DNA of 23,435 nucleotides from Nitrospirota bacterium (GCA_020348185.1 CP070743.1:2402045-2425479); one strand, 5' to 3'; shown: positions 7,889 to 17,098, numbered from the stretch's first letter. Numbers and translations: made by a program. Notes: generated from the sequence alone by a model not told the origin.

Positions 7889-7925
7889 ACACACTACCCA
7901 ACGGACCGATCTTTCCATTAAAAAC

Positions 7926-8002
7926 TGGTCGGGGCGAGCCGATTTGAACGGCCGACCTCTCGCACCCCAAGCGAGTGCGCTACCAGGCTGCGCCACGCCC
8001 CG
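7926..8002 (-). tRNA. tRNA-Pro (anticodon GGG)
   Basis: A 77-nt cloverleaf read on the minus strand. The acceptor arms CGGGGCG (8002-7996) and CGCCCCG pair perfectly, followed by discriminator A and a genomically encoded CCA at 7928-7926. The D-arm carries AGCCTGGTAGC, and the T-arm has the GTTCAAATC loop motif. The anticodon stem CTCGC/GCGAG encloses the loop TTGGGGT, giving anticodon GGG, which reads CCC and CCU proline codons. The layout closely resembles E. coli proL. It lies 76 nt downstream of the merR gene on the same strand and ahead of a good terminator. Confidence 0.96.
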
Positions 8003-8078
8003 ACGACTTGAATCCTTTTGGAATATCCCCAACCGAAAAGCCCCTTTATCCTGACACCTAGGAACGTTTGAATAGTTT

Positions 8079-8426
8079 TCACGGAGGCGCTTTTAGCATT
8101 TTTAGAATAGTCCGAAGCTCTGATTTAGCTTTTTTCACCCGTTCACGGGTGGCAGAGGATACCCCCCCCTCTCTTCTTCGGCGATTCCAATAACGTTTTA
8201 ACCCCGCAATCGTATATCCCTCAACATAGAGCATTCGCTTGATTTCCATAACCGTTTCCACATCAGCCGCGGTATACACACGGTGCTGGCCTTGACTTTT
8301 TTTCGGATGAAGAAAGTTAAATTCGGATTCCCAAAACCTGAGGACATAGGCTGGGAGCTTGGTCAACTCGGCAACCTCACCGATCTTGTAAAAAACCTTT
8401 CCTTCCCGTTTGACCTCACTCCCCAT
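8079..8426 (-). CDS. MerR-family transcriptional regulator
   Basis: A 115-aa protein with an N-terminal winged HTH of the MerR type: FYKIGEVAELTKLPAYVLRFWE at about residues 12-33 forms the helix-turn-helix, and QHRVYTAADVETVMEIKRML (47-66) the wing and following helix. After the HTH region only a short basic helix (about 80-115, rich in Arg and Lys) is left. There is no effector or Cys-rich metal-binding domain, so it is not a metal sensor like MerR itself. This short type is often encoded next to an IHF gene, as here, though its targets are generally not known to me. No clear Shine-Dalgarno sequence precedes the ATG. Confidence 0.9.
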   Translation of the reverse strand: MGSEVKREGKVFYKIGEVAELTKLPAYVLRFWESEFNFLHPKKSQGQHRVYTAADVETVMEIKRMLYVEGYTIAGLKRYWNRRRREGGVSSATRERVKKAKSELRTILKMLKAPP

Positions 8427-8722
8427 GAGAACAACCGTTTCGTAGAAATGATGCGTCTCTATTGGCCAAGGTGTTTAATTGTTTCTGTTTTACCATTACC
8501 TAAAAGCACCAGGTACCCCTGAGGAGGTACTGTCATATTTCAAATCTCAAATTCATTTCTGACAAGCAAGAATGAAATTTCCCAAAGGAAAAATCTCAAA
8601 CCGGACAGCAACGAAAAAAGATCGGTCAATTCCTCTTATTCGTGATTGAAATTGTTGTCATGGGATTTTATTTGGAATTTGGTCTTTAGAATTTTCGTTT
8701 GCTGATTTCCTGCGAGGCCGGC
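8427..8722. other. AT-rich intergenic region between ihfA and merR
   Basis: 296 nt with no convincing gene. It holds an inverted repeat, AAATTCATT (8549-8557) with AATGAAATTT (8571-8580), which pairs over 9 bp with one bulge. Short A/T words of the TCAAATC and GGAATTTGG kind lie on either side (about 8539-8566 and 8664-8693). A minus-strand 25-codon frame at 8459-8536 has no ribosome binding site. I find no clear promoter for merR, so it may be read through from the ihfA gene. Confidence 0.4.
8549..8580. repeat. AT-rich inverted repeat upstream of merR
   Basis: AAATTCATT and AATGAAATTT are complementary with one unpaired base, separated by 13 nt. It lies about 120 nt upstream of the merR start and downstream of ihfA. 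It may be a weak stem in the transcript or a protein-binding site. Confidence 0.4.
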
Positions 8723-8998
8723 TTAGGAATTGACATACTTCTTAAAAAGTTGGCTTGGGCGGAAGGTGACCACTCTCCTTGGGGTAATCGCAATTTCTTC
8801 CCCTGTACGAGGATTTCTCCCTTTTCTTTCCCTTTTGCTTCGCACGACAAAGTTGCCAAATCCGGCGATTTTGATGGCCTCTCCCCTTTGAAGTCCAGCT
8901 TTGAGAATGTCCAGGATGTACTCCACCATGTCCATGGCCTCGGTTTTGGAAACTCCAACCTTTTCACAAATCGTATTGGCAATATCTGCCTTTCTCAT
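8723..8998 (-). CDS. ihfA: IHF alpha-type / HU-family DNA-bending protein
   Basis: A 91-aa small basic protein. N-terminal MRKADIANTICEKVGVSKTEA matches the start of IHF alpha, followed by the dimer helix region. The beta-arm is clear: GFGNFVVRSKRERKGRNPRTGEE at about residues 46-68, with the RNPRTG tip whose proline intercalates into DNA. The C-terminus TPRRVVTFRPSQLFKKYVN is typical of the family. It binds and sharply bends DNA as a dimer, acting in nucleoid structure, recombination and transcription. The related HU proteins are alternatives, but the RRVVTFRPSQ ending and the neighbouring MerR gene favour the IHF-alpha type. A promoter is seen at 9077-9105, and G-rich sequence (GGGGTCGGG) just upstream of the ATG may be the ribosome binding site. 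Confidence 0.9.
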   Translation of the reverse strand: MRKADIANTICEKVGVSKTEAMDMVEYILDILKAGLQRGEAIKIAGFGNFVVRSKRERKGRNPRTGEEIAITPRRVVTFRPSQLFKKYVNS

Positions 8999-9076
8999 AG
9001 CCCGACCCCCGTTCCGGAAATCACGATCATGTTGCCAATGGTCTTCACCGAACTTCTAGACCCCATCTTTTGGGAA

Positions 9077-9105
9077 ACCGTACCGGTCGGAATCGAAAAT
9101 GTCAA
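9077..9105 (-). promoter_or_regulatory. Candidate sigma70-type promoter for ihfA
   Basis: On the minus strand TTGACA (9105-9100) is a perfect -35, then 17 nt, then TACGGT (9082-9077), a poorer -10. The predicted transcript begins about 70 nt before the ihfA ATG. A second TTGACA lies 20-some nt further upstream on the same strand. Confidence 0.5.
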
Positions 9106-9195
9106 GGATTTCAATGAGTTGCTATTGTCAAATAAAAAGAAGGCTAGCTGAGGTTTGCTCCGCTCATGGCAGAAATTACACGGGCAGGACTCCTC

Positions 9196-10803
9196 CTATT
9201 TACTCCTCAACAGCTTATACTCAATGCTGTCGGCCAAAGCCTGCCAACTCGCCTCAATAATATTTTCAGAGACCCCAACGGTTGACCACTTTTCTTTGTG
9301 ATCCCCGGACTCAATCAACACACGGACTTTTGAACCCGTTCCGAGACTCCCGGACAACACTCGAACCTTATAATCCAACAGCTTGACCTCTTTTAACTGG
9401 GGATAAAATTTTTCTAAAGCTTTTCGAAGGGCATGGTCCAAGGCATTGACCGGCCCAGCCCCAATCGCGGCGGTATGTTCAACGACATCGCCCACCTTTA
9501 CCATAATCGTCACTTCGGAAATAGGCGTCTCATGAGCTTGTCGCTTCTCAACGATAATTCTGCACCCCAGCAGCTCAAATGATGGGGTATGACTTCCCAC
9601 AGCCTTCCTGAGCAACAGTTCAAACGAACCTTCGGCCCCTTCAAATTGGTATCCCTCGAATTCAAGGTCTTTCAGTGAGGAAAGTAACGCCTGCACCTGA
9701 GGATTGTCTTTTTCTAGCGTGAGGCCCAACGATTCAATCTTTTTGAGCACCGCACTTCGTCCGCTATGGTCTGAAATGAGAACGCGCCGGTGATTCCCAA
9801 CCGACTCCGGTTGAACGTGCTCATACGTGATGGGATTCTTCTGAACGGCAGCAATGTGCACTCCTCCCTTATGAGCAAAGGCGGTATCACCGATATAGGG
9901 CTGCCGCTTATTGGGGAGAAGATTGGCCACCTCAGAGACATAATTCGAGACATTCCTCAGGTGTGCGAGTCGTCCCGTTCCTAATACGGGTCGGTTCATC
10001 TTCAATTCCAAATTGGCCAGAACCGAACAAAGGTTCGCATTGCCACATCGTTCGCCAATGCCATTAATCGTCCCCTGCACCTGTATCGCTCCTGCTTCGA
10101 CCGCGACCAGAGAATTCGCCACGGCCATTTCTGCGTCATTATGAGCATGGATCCCTAAAGGAACGGCACAATCCCGTTTGACCGATTCGAAAATATCACG
10201 GACCTCCCATGGCATGGATCCCCCATTCGTATCACACAGGATGATCCGGTCTGCTCCGGATTCTGCAGCTTTTCTCACCGTCTCCATGGCATAGTTGGGG
10301 TCGGTTTTATACCCGTCAAAAAAATGTTCGGCATCAAAGAATACCCGACGCCCATGAGAACGGAGAAATTCAATTGAATCACCAATCAATTCTACATTCT
10401 TTGATAATGTCGTCCCCAAGGCCTCAGTGACATGGAGCGTCCAGCATTTACCGAATAACGTGACGGTATTGGTCTCGGCCAAGAGAAGCGCTTGCAAATT
10501 TGAATCTGAGTGTACCGGGTTGCTAGCTTTCCTGGTTGACCCAAAGGCGACAACCGTGGCCTGCGCTAACGGGGTGGCTTTCACAACACGAAAAAACTCT
10601 ATGTCTTTGGGATTAGCTCCTGGCCATCCACCCTCGATAAACTGCACGCCTAATTCATCCAGTTTCAACGCAATGCGAAGTTTATCCTCAACAGAGAAAC
10701 TGACATCCTCCGCCTGGGCTCCGTCGCGAAGGGTGGTGTCGTAAAGTTCCAACACCGGGACTTTCGACTCTTGATCGCGTTCTTTTAGATTCTCATCCAA
10801 CAT
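9196..10803 (-). CDS. cimA: Citramalate synthase
   Basis: A 535-aa protein of the DRE-TIM acyltransferase family. LYDTTLRDGAQ at about residues 20-30 carries the catalytic Arg and metal-binding Asp, and the HAH pair (H219, H221) completes the metal site. Catalytic TIM barrel at about 15-290, linker to about 395, and a LeuA-type C-terminal allosteric domain at about 400-525. The length, the DTTLRDGAQAED wording and the WPGANPKD segment match the CimA subgroup rather than LeuA or homocitrate synthase. It condenses pyruvate and acetyl-CoA to (R)-citramalate, opening a threonine-independent route to isoleucine, with likely isoleucine feedback. ATGATG overlaps the lysC stop. The second ATG (10803) has GGAG 5 nt upstream; the first (10806) has it only 2 nt upstream, so I chose the second. 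It is the last gene of the operon. Confidence 0.92.
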   Translation of the reverse strand: MLDENLKERDQESKVPVLELYDTTLRDGAQAEDVSFSVEDKLRIALKLDELGVQFIEGGWPGANPKDIEFFRVVKATPLAQATVVAFGSTRKASNPVHSDSNLQALLLAETNTVTLFGKCWTLHVTEALGTTLSKNVELIGDSIEFLRSHGRRVFFDAEHFFDGYKTDPNYAMETVRKAAESGADRIILCDTNGGSMPWEVRDIFESVKRDCAVPLGIHAHNDAEMAVANSLVAVEAGAIQVQGTINGIGERCGNANLCSVLANLELKMNRPVLGTGRLAHLRNVSNYVSEVANLLPNKRQPYIGDTAFAHKGGVHIAAVQKNPITYEHVQPESVGNHRRVLISDHSGRSAVLKKIESLGLTLEKDNPQVQALLSSLKDLEFEGYQFEGAEGSFELLLRKAVGSHTPSFELLGCRIIVEKRQAHETPISEVTIMVKVGDVVEHTAAIGAGPVNALDHALRKALEKFYPQLKEVKLLDYKVRVLSGSLGTGSKVRVLIESGDHKEKWSTVGVSENIIEASWQALADSIEYKLLRSK

Positions 10804-12035
10804 CATTTCTCCGTTTTGGGAATATGTTCTAACTGAAATTCGTCATGTAATGATCGAAGGGCCAGCTCAAAAAATTTTTCTTCTATCACACAGGAAATTT
10901 TAATCTCCGATGTGCTAATCATCATGATATTGATGCCCTCCCGCGAAAGGGCTTGAAACATGCGAGACGCCACACCTGAATGTGACCGCATGCCGACCCC
11001 CACAAGCGACACTTTGGCGATATCATCCTTTACTTCAACAGAACGGGCACCGATTTCCTTGGCGATATCACGGACCAGGCTCAAGGCTTGAGGCAAATCC
11101 CCTTTGGGGACCGTAAAGGAAATATCCGTCAGGGAATCCTGGCTGACATTTTGAATAATCATGTCGACAATGATGGCCGCATCGGCAACGGCTCCGAACA
11201 GTTTGGCTGCAATCCCCGGACTATCAGGCACCCCCACGACCGTGATTTTGGCTTGATTTCGATCGCCCGTCACCCCGGAGACCGAAACACGTTCCATCTC
11301 AGCATCTTCATGTGTCACAAGAGATCCTTCCCCTTCTGTAAAACTTGATTTGACTTCAAGCGGCACTCCATATTTCGCAGCAAATTCCACCGACCGGGCT
11401 TGAAGCACCTTCGCCCCCATACTGGCTAATTCTAACATTTCTTCATAGGAAAGTTTTTCGAGTCGACGGGCATGGGGAACAATTCGAGGATCAGCCGTAT
11501 ACACACCTTCGACATCGGTATAAATCACACACCGGTCGGCCTTTAACGCCGACGCTAATGCCACCGCCGTTAAATCTGATCCTCCACGACCCAACGTCGT
11601 CACATCTGAGGATTCATTGATTCCCTGAAAACCGGCCACGATAGGAATGACACCATCCGCCAAGGTCCCCTTAACTCGATCAGCGGTCACCCTGGTGATC
11701 CGGGCTTTGGTGTGAGAACTGTTCGTGACAATCCCAACCTGGCGGCCGGTAAAGGACCTCGCCCGTATCCCTCGCTCTTGCAAGGTCATCGTCATCAGGG
11801 CAATGGTCACCCGCTCTCCCGAAGAGAGAAGCATATCAAGTTCTCGCTCATTGGGATTTTGTGATACTCGCTGGGCCATTTGACATAATCGATCGGTTTC
11901 TCCACTCATAGCGGACAGAACGACAACCAATTGATGGCCGGCACGAGCCGTCTTTTCGATGACGTCGGCCACAACTTGAATGCGATCCAAACTTCCTACC
12001 GAGGTCCCCCCGAACTTTTGAATGAGAAGAGCCAT
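10803..12035 (-). CDS. lysC: Aspartate kinase
   Basis: A 410-aa monofunctional aspartokinase that phosphorylates aspartate, the first step to lysine, methionine and threonine. The ATP/aspartate-binding KFGGTSVGS is at residues 7-15, [27 protein letters not shown] covers the kinase core around 135-160, and YTADPRIVP lies near 179. Two ACT regulatory domains follow from about residue 255, one with [12 protein letters not shown] and the other with [16 protein letters not shown]. The layout matches the lysine/threonine-regulated alpha2beta2 class of Bacillus and Corynebacterium, in which an internal start also gives a separate beta subunit. A Met at 247 stands at the equivalent place. The gene starts 5 nt after the PGM-like gene and ends overlapping cimA. 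Confidence 0.95.
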   Translation of the reverse strand: MALLIQKFGGTSVGSLDRIQVVADVIEKTARAGHQLVVVLSAMSGETDRLCQMAQRVSQNPNERELDMLLSSGERVTIALMTMTLQERGIRARSFTGRQVGIVTNSSHTKARITRVTADRVKGTLADGVIPIVAGFQGINESSDVTTLGRGGSDLTAVALASALKADRCVIYTDVEGVYTADPRIVPHARRLEKLSYEEMLELASMGAKVLQARSVEFAAKYGVPLEVKSSFTEGEGSLVTHEDAEMERVSVSGVTGDRNQAKITVVGVPDSPGIAAKLFGAVADAAIIVDMIIQNVSQDSLTDISFTVPKGDLPQALSLVRDIAKEIGARSVEVKDDIAKVSLVGVGMRSHSGVASRMFQALSREGINIMMISTSEIKISCVIEEKFFELALRSLHDEFQLEHIPKTEK

Positions 12036-12040
12036 GGGTA

Positions 12041-13261
12041 TTATGGACTCGCCAGCAACCGTTCTATAATTCGTGTGGCATCCCGATTGCCCCTTTCTCC
12101 GGCTTCAACTTCACTAAACGTTCCCCGAGAATTTCCCGATTTGGCTCCCGTTGATTTATATAGAACATACGGAGTGGAACCCGCTGCCGAGGCAGACACA
12201 TCCTCTTGATCATGGTTGCAGGCTACCAACAGACAATACTCTCCAAAATCTCTAAGAGACCTGAGGAGAGGACCAATTAATCCATCATCCAGGGCCTCTA
12301 CATCCTTGACTAATTCTTGGCCATTCTTCATTTCACCCTCATGGGAGCTTGGCACATGAATATATACAAACTCCTTGGTTTGAAGGGCCTTGTGACAGAC
12401 TTTAGCGTAAAAACTAAAATCCGAATGATGGAATTCTTTATAATCCTGAGGGTTCATAGCCTCTAAACCGGCGCAAATTCCAACGCCAAGGTGAAGATCA
12501 ACCGTGGAAACCGTCACCCCTGTCATCGACCATCGATCCGCCCAACTTGGTAACTCCATGGCCTTCCCTGCCCCCCAAAGCCAGAGACAATTTGCGGGAT
12601 GCAGGCCAGTTTCCTCTCGTTCAATATTGAGAGGATGATTCCGAAGAACAATCCAGGATGCCTCGATGAGTTCCCTTAAAATGTCGGATCCCTCGCCGGT
12701 TGGAAGATAGGGTTCAATGCTTTTCCCGAGAGCTGCATGGGGATTCCCGCATCCTCGGCGGGCCGCCCCGCCCGCCCAAACCATGAGATGCCGATGGCCC
12801 TTCCCGGTATAAAACTGAATGGTCTCTGAACCCATTTGATCGTTGACCGCATCGATTAAATCCCTGGCATCCTCTGTTTCAATTCCCCCTGCTCGATCAT
12901 CGAGCATGAACAAATGCGAACCCATCTTTTTACTTTCACTCTTTCCCTCCATCAAACCAAGAGTGACGAGATGACACAAAAAGGCCATATCCTGTTTTTC
13001 AAGCCCTACCTCCAAACTTGCAGCCTCGAATGGCCCTGGACCCGAGTAGTATTTGTAAGGGTCATATCCCAGAAGCGCCAAATGGATTCGTTCGCCTGAC
13101 CGGGGCACATTTTCGCCAGGCAGAATTAATTGGCCATATTCGCCCTCCCCTGCCAAAAAATCCAAATTGGGAGTCGATGCAACTTGAAGGGGTGTCCGTC
13201 CACCTAACTCTTTGAGTGGAGCCGATGCCATTCCATCAGCTTGCACAAAGACGATCTTCAT
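12041..13261 (-). CDS. Divergent phosphoglycerate-mutase-like protein of the alkaline phosphatase superfamily; candidate alternative homoserine kinase
   Basis: A 406-aa protein resembling archaeal-type cofactor-independent phosphoglycerate mutase (aPGAM). The N-terminus ([24 protein letters not shown]) and [11 protein letters not shown] are clearly of that family. However, several residues expected at the di-metal site are changed in a by-eye alignment. The catalytic Ser of the PGSD motif reads RSGE, putting Gly56 in its place. The DEAGH motif reads HVPSSHEGE (H302-E310), with no Asp. TADHS reads ACNHD (N349, H350). The last His ligand region reads ASAAGSTP, and GRGP reads GPGP. D9 is kept. 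Some members of this family in other bacteria act as homoserine kinase where thrB is missing, and its place between thrC and lysC fits that role. The start may be GTG (13264) or ATG (13261), 57-60 nt after thrC. The activity is uncertain. Confidence 0.8.
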   Translation of the reverse strand: MKIVFVQADGMASAPLKELGGRTPLQVASTPNLDFLAGEGEYGQLILPGENVPRSGERIHLALLGYDPYKYYSGPGPFEAASLEVGLEKQDMAFLCHLVTLGLMEGKSESKKMGSHLFMLDDRAGGIETEDARDLIDAVNDQMGSETIQFYTGKGHRHLMVWAGGAARRGCGNPHAALGKSIEPYLPTGEGSDILRELIEASWIVLRNHPLNIEREETGLHPANCLWLWGAGKAMELPSWADRWSMTGVTVSTVDLHLGVGICAGLEAMNPQDYKEFHHSDFSFYAKVCHKALQTKEFVYIHVPSSHEGEMKNGQELVKDVEALDDGLIGPLLRSLRDFGEYCLLVACNHDQEDVSASAAGSTPYVLYKSTGAKSGNSRGTFSEVEAGERGNRDATRIIERLLASP

Positions 13262-13321
13262 CACGAAGCAGTCTTCTTGAATTGTTCAAGGAGATGTGGA
13301 ATGATCCCTTCTCGATTCACT

Positions 13322-14380
13322 TTAAATCGACAAGGCGGCCACAACTTCCTCCCGAGTCGCTTGGACCGTTTGGGGTTCAGGTGACACGTTCTTGGCGGTC
13401 TCGGGATCTTTTAAGCCATGCCCCGTTAACGTACAGACGACCGTACTTCCTTCGGGCAATCGCCCAGCCGCATTCATTTTCCTGACACCCGCAACTGAGG
13501 CGGCTGAGGCTGGCTCACAAAACACCCCTTCTTCTCCGGCAATCATTCGGTAGGCTTGAAGAATTTGTTCATCGGTCACCATATCAATGTTCCCATCAGA
13601 TTCTCTGATGGCTCGAAGCGCTAACGACCAACTGGCCGGATTACCGATCCGAATCGCCGTCGCGACCGTTTGAGGATCTTCGACGATGGCGCCTCTGACA
13701 ATCGGAGCGGCACCTTCGGCTTGAAACCCAACCATCTGTGGCAGGTCTCGAATCTGTCCGGCGGCTTGATACTCTTGATACCCTTTCCAATAGGCCGTGA
13801 TATTGCCTGCATTGCCTACCGGGAGCACATGAATGACGGGCGCACGGCCGAGTTGATCACAGACCTCCATGGCCGCGGTTTTCTGCCCTTCTAACCGAAA
13901 AGGATTGATGGAATTCACCAATTCGAACTCGTCTTCTTGACAGAGCTCTTTTACGATATTCAAAGCCTGATCAAAGTTCCCCTTAATTTGAATCACACGG
14001 GCGCCATGGATCATGGCCTGGGACAATTTCCCCAGGGCAATATAATTCGCTGGTACGAGAACATAGACCGGCAATCCAGCTTTGGCCCCATACGCCGCGG
14101 CAGCCGCAGAGGTATTTCCGGTGGAGGCACACATGACGGCACGGACCTTTTTCTCCAAGGCTTTGGAAACCGCCAGCGTCATCCCTCGATCTTTAAATGA
14201 CCCGGTCGGATTCGCCCCTTCGACTTTTAAGTACAGATCGACCCCTGGGCAAACGATTTGGGCGAGTTGCTTCGCTTGGACAAGGGGCGTGTGGCCTTCG
14301 TTCAAGGACACAACCGGAGTCGCCTCGGTCACCGGGAGAAATTTCCGGTATTCTTCGATGACGCCACGCCACTGGATCAT
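13322..14380 (-). CDS. thrC: Threonine synthase
   Basis: A 352-aa PLP enzyme of fold type II that turns O-phosphohomoserine into threonine. Visible: the N-terminal WRGVIEEYRKFLPV, LNEGHTPL, the Schiff-base lysine K63 in NPTGSFKDRGM, the ASTGNTSAAAAAY segment, and the phosphate-binding PVGNAGNITAYWKGY. It is close to the Bacillus ThrC type and of its usual length. I chose ATG 14380, since CAGGTGA lies just before it and the protein then begins as its homologues do. An open frame extends 21 codons further to TTG 14443, overlapping hom, but that extension lacks homology I can recall. It is separated from hom by 43 nt and needs a homoserine kinase partner that is not obvious in this operon. Confidence 0.95.
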   Translation of the reverse strand: MIQWRGVIEEYRKFLPVTEATPVVSLNEGHTPLVQAKQLAQIVCPGVDLYLKVEGANPTGSFKDRGMTLAVSKALEKKVRAVMCASTGNTSAAAAAYGAKAGLPVYVLVPANYIALGKLSQAMIHGARVIQIKGNFDQALNIVKELCQEDEFELVNSINPFRLEGQKTAAMEVCDQLGRAPVIHVLPVGNAGNITAYWKGYQEYQAAGQIRDLPQMVGFQAEGAAPIVRGAIVEDPQTVATAIRIGNPASWSLALRAIRESDGNIDMVTDEQILQAYRMIAGEEGVFCEPASAASVAGVRKMNAAGRLPEGSTVVCTLTGHGLKDPETAKNVSPEPQTVQATREEVVAALSI

Positions 14381-14423
14381 AGGTTCACCTGAGAGTTCCA
14401 ATACCTCATAAGAACAAGAACAC

Positions 14424-15737
14424 TCACTGCTCAACTCCTTCAATCCTCAACAGGGTCGTGGGTTCAGAGACGAACGAAAGACGATTGATCGTTTGAAGGG
14501 CCGTCTGTACCGCTTGTTCTAATGAGCGATGTGTCATAATAACCAATGGGACCGTTTGTCCTTCCTCACGTCCTTTTTGAAGAACCGAGGAAATACTAAT
14601 GCCGTGATCCCCTAACACCCCAGAAATTTTGGATAGGACTCCCGGCTGGTCAAGAACCATAAAGCGTAAGTAATACATACTGGTGACTTCTTCTATGGGG
14701 CGTATTCGGAGAGGAATTCGTCGATTCCATTGAAATGACGTCGTCGGGACCCGCCCCGATATGTTTTTCAATCGATTACGGGAGACATCGATAATATCGC
14801 TGACGACGGCACTCGCCGTGGGAAGCGATCCCGCCCCTTTTCCATATAGCACAATGTCGCCTACGGCATCTCCAATGAAGTGGATGGCATTGTACACTCC
14901 GCTTACCCGCGCAATAGGTGACTCCGAAGGAACAAGCGTAGGATGTACCCGGGCTTCAATTTCCCCATCCTGAAGTTTGGCAATCACCAATAATTTGACC
15001 GTTAACCCAAATTCACGAGCGAATTCGATGTCGAGGGTCGAAAGCTGAGAGATCCCCTCCGTATAGATCTCTTTAATATTTACCGGCGTTCCATAAGATA
15101 AGTTGACCAGAATAGCTAATTTGTGTGCCGCGTCAAGGCCCTCCACATCCAGGGTTGGATCGGCTTCGGCATAGCCATATCTCCTCGCTTCCTCGAGCAC
15201 TTCAGGAAAGCTTTTCCCCTCTTCCGTCATACGAGTCAAAATATAATTCGAGGTGCCATTCATGATGCCAAACATTGAGGAGAGGTGATTCGCCGCAAGC
15301 CCTTCAGTTAAAGACCGAATGATCGGAATTCCTCCCCCGACACTTGCCTCAAACCCTAGATCGCAATCGGCTGTTGCTGCCGCATGAAAAATCTCTTCTC
15401 CATGAATCGCTAACAAAGCTTTATTGGCCGTGACCACGTGTTTCCCCTGGTCCAACGCAGTCAGAATAAAACGCTTCGCTACATCGTACCCACCAATGAG
15501 TTCGACCACCACGTCAATCTGGGGATCGTGAAGGACGGACTCGGCATCCGTCGTCAGGACTCCTTCTGGCAACACCACACCTCTATCGGTCTTGACATCG
15601 AGGTCTGCAACTCGAACAAGCTCAATGGGAACTCCCACTCGTTTGGCAATAAGCTCAGCATTGTTTAAAAGGATTTTTGCCACTCCCGTCCCGACCGTCC
15701 CAAATCCAATCATCCCTACGGCCATTCGCGATGTCAT
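14424..15737 (-). CDS. hom: Homoserine dehydrogenase
   Basis: A 437-aa monofunctional enzyme that reduces aspartate semialdehyde to homoserine with NAD(P)H. It has the Rossmann motif GFGTVG at residues 11-16, [10 protein letters not shown] with K106 in the substrate site, the substrate-binding [11 protein letters not shown] and [12 protein letters not shown], and [22 protein letters not shown] with the catalytic lysine. A C-terminal ACT domain (about 355-430, from [17 protein letters not shown]) indicates feedback control, usually by threonine. The ATG forms a four-base overlap (ATGA) with the alaC stop, so the two are translationally coupled. Confidence 0.96.
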   Translation of the reverse strand: MTSRMAVGMIGFGTVGTGVAKILLNNAELIAKRVGVPIELVRVADLDVKTDRGVVLPEGVLTTDAESVLHDPQIDVVVELIGGYDVAKRFILTALDQGKHVVTANKALLAIHGEEIFHAAATADCDLGFEASVGGGIPIIRSLTEGLAANHLSSMFGIMNGTSNYILTRMTEEGKSFPEVLEEARRYGYAEADPTLDVEGLDAAHKLAILVNLSYGTPVNIKEIYTEGISQLSTLDIEFAREFGLTVKLLVIAKLQDGEIEARVHPTLVPSESPIARVSGVYNAIHFIGDAVGDIVLYGKGAGSLPTASAVVSDIIDVSRNRLKNISGRVPTTSFQWNRRIPLRIRPIEEVTSMYYLRFMVLDQPGVLSKISGVLGDHGISISSVLQKGREEGQTVPLVIMTHRSLEQAVQTALQTINRLSFVSEPTTLLRIEGVEQ

Positions 15738-16921
15738 GGTGTTCCACCTTCCAGTTTCAACACTTGTTTCATACCCCGAATCGCTTGCTGAATGCGGTGC
15801 TCATTTTCTACCAGCGCAAAGCGCACATATTCATCTCCGCCTTCTCCAAACCCAATGCCCGGGGACACAGCCACTTTCGCTTCGCGTAACAGCAGTTTGG
15901 AAAATTCCAGAGAGCCCATGCCTACAAACTTCCGTGGAATGCGAGCCCAAAGGAACATGGTGGCTCGTGGATAGTCCACGGACCACCCGATCCGATTCAG
16001 ACCTTCCACCAAGGCATTGCGTCGACGTTCATATCGACTAACAACCGTTTTCACGCAATCTTGGGGCCCGTTCAATGCAATAATGCTGGCGATCTGGATT
16101 GGTTGGAACATGCCATAATCCAAGTAACTTTTTATTTTGGTTAAGGCGGAAATCATCTCGCGATTCCCGACACAAAAACCCACCCGCCAACCAGGCATGT
16201 TATAGCTCTTCGACAGGGAGTAAAATTCCACACCGATTTTTTTGGCCTCAGGAACTTGAAGCAGGCTAGGGGCTCGATACCCATCGAACACCAGGTCGGC
16301 ATAGGCCAGATCGTGGATGACATAGACTTCATGTTCTAATGCAAATTCGACAAGTTTTTTAAAAAACTCCAAGTCAACCACACTCGTGGTGGGATTATGG
16401 GGAAAACTCATAATGATGGCCCGGGGGCGAGGCTGGGTCTGGCGATACACCCGCGTCAAATTCTCAAAGAAGTCTTCCGCTGGTTGAAGCTCGACACCTC
16501 GAACTTCTCCTCCGGCAATGATCACACTGTACATGTGGATGGGATACGTCGGTGTCGGCGTTAAGACCACATCACCCGGCCCCAGCATCGCCAGAGCTAA
16601 ATGAGACAGCCCTTCTTTCACCCCGAGCGTAACAATGGCTTCCGATTCGGGATCGATCTCGACATCATATTGCCGGCGGTACCATCCAGAAATCGCATGT
16701 CGTAATTTCGTAATTCCACGTGAAGCCGAATAACGATGATTTCTCCCGTTCCTTGCCGCCTCCGTCAACTTATCTACGATGTGGGAGGGCGTGGGTTGGT
16801 CAGGGTTCCCCATGCCGAGGTCGATGATATCCTCTCCACGCTGACGTGCCTCCAACTTGAGGGTTTGCACCTGGGCAAATACGTAATGGGGCAACCGCTC
16901 GATTCTAAAAAAAGGCTTCAT
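15734..16921 (-). CDS. alaC: Class I/II PLP aminotransferase, AlaC-like
   Basis: A 395-aa fold-type I aminotransferase. [15 protein letters not shown] at the N-terminus, [45 protein letters not shown] and the Schiff-base lysine K238 in [15 protein letters not shown] match the AlaC-type glutamate-pyruvate transaminase, as opposed to aspartate aminotransferase AspC. Family knowledge: it interconverts alanine and pyruvate. LL-diaminopimelate aminotransferase is a related alternative, though the wording fits AlaC better. Being the first gene of the aspartate-family operon is consistent with amino-group balancing or a broader specificity. Its promoter is at 16993-17021, with a leader of about 65 nt. 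Confidence 0.85.
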   Translation of the reverse strand: MKPFFRIERLPHYVFAQVQTLKLEARQRGEDIIDLGMGNPDQPTPSHIVDKLTEAARNGRNHRYSASRGITKLRHAISGWYRRQYDVEIDPESEAIVTLGVKEGLSHLALAMLGPGDVVLTPTPTYPIHMYSVIIAGGEVRGVELQPAEDFFENLTRVYRQTQPRPRAIIMSFPHNPTTSVVDLEFFKKLVEFALEHEVYVIHDLAYADLVFDGYRAPSLLQVPEAKKIGVEFYSLSKSYNMPGWRVGFCVGNREMISALTKIKSYLDYGMFQPIQIASIIALNGPQDCVKTVVSRYERRRNALVEGLNRIGWSVDYPRATMFLWARIPRKFVGMGSLEFSKLLLREAKVAVSPGIGFGEGGDEYVRFALVENEHRIQQAIRGMKQVLKLEGGTP

Positions 16922-16992
16922 AGATCGTAAATCCGTTTTATATGGTCATGAAGAATTTTAGCCAAAACCCTTTTAAATTTGGGGATTTTTTT

Positions 16993-17021
16993 ATTCTAGA
17001 TGAGCGGAGCGGACCAGTCAA
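16993..17021 (-). promoter_or_regulatory. Sigma70-type promoter of the alaC-hom-thrC-lysC-cimA operon
   Basis: On the minus strand TTGACT (17021-17016), exactly 17 nt, then TAGAAT (16998-16993), each hexamer one base from consensus, 70 nt upstream of the alaC ATG. The leader contains a weak CCCC/GGG stem but no short peptide rich in threonine or isoleucine, so I see no classical attenuator. Confidence 0.6.
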
Positions 17022-17098
17022 TTTTTGAAGGCGGATAAAGTTTTCAAGGTTTCAAGTTTCAGGTCGAAAACGGAAATCTTTCCCCTTCCCCCATTTTC

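Noticed and set aside
7652..7921. 89-codon plus-strand frame after the 82-aa gene
   Set aside because: No ribosome binding site, and it runs through the tRNA terminator hairpin and A-run; composition looks noncoding.
7790..8032. 80-codon minus-strand frame ending in a basic peptide ([21 protein letters not shown])
   Set aside because: It is the translation of the tRNA-Pro gene and its terminator, a well-known false ORF.
8459..8536. 25-codon minus-strand frame containing GNGKT upstream of merR
   Set aside because: Too short for a P-loop protein and without a Shine-Dalgarno sequence; the resemblance is chance.
14381..14443. N-terminal extension of thrC from TTG with a Cys-rich start
   Set aside because: The ATG at 14380 has a clear ribosome binding site and fits homologues; the two or three Cys do not form a zinc ribbon.
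9157..17010. The 11-mer ATGAGCGGAGC found at 17000-17010 and, inverted, at 9157-9167, both near the ends of the amino acid operon
   Set aside because: Many 11-mers recur by chance in a window of this size, and the flanking bases do not match.
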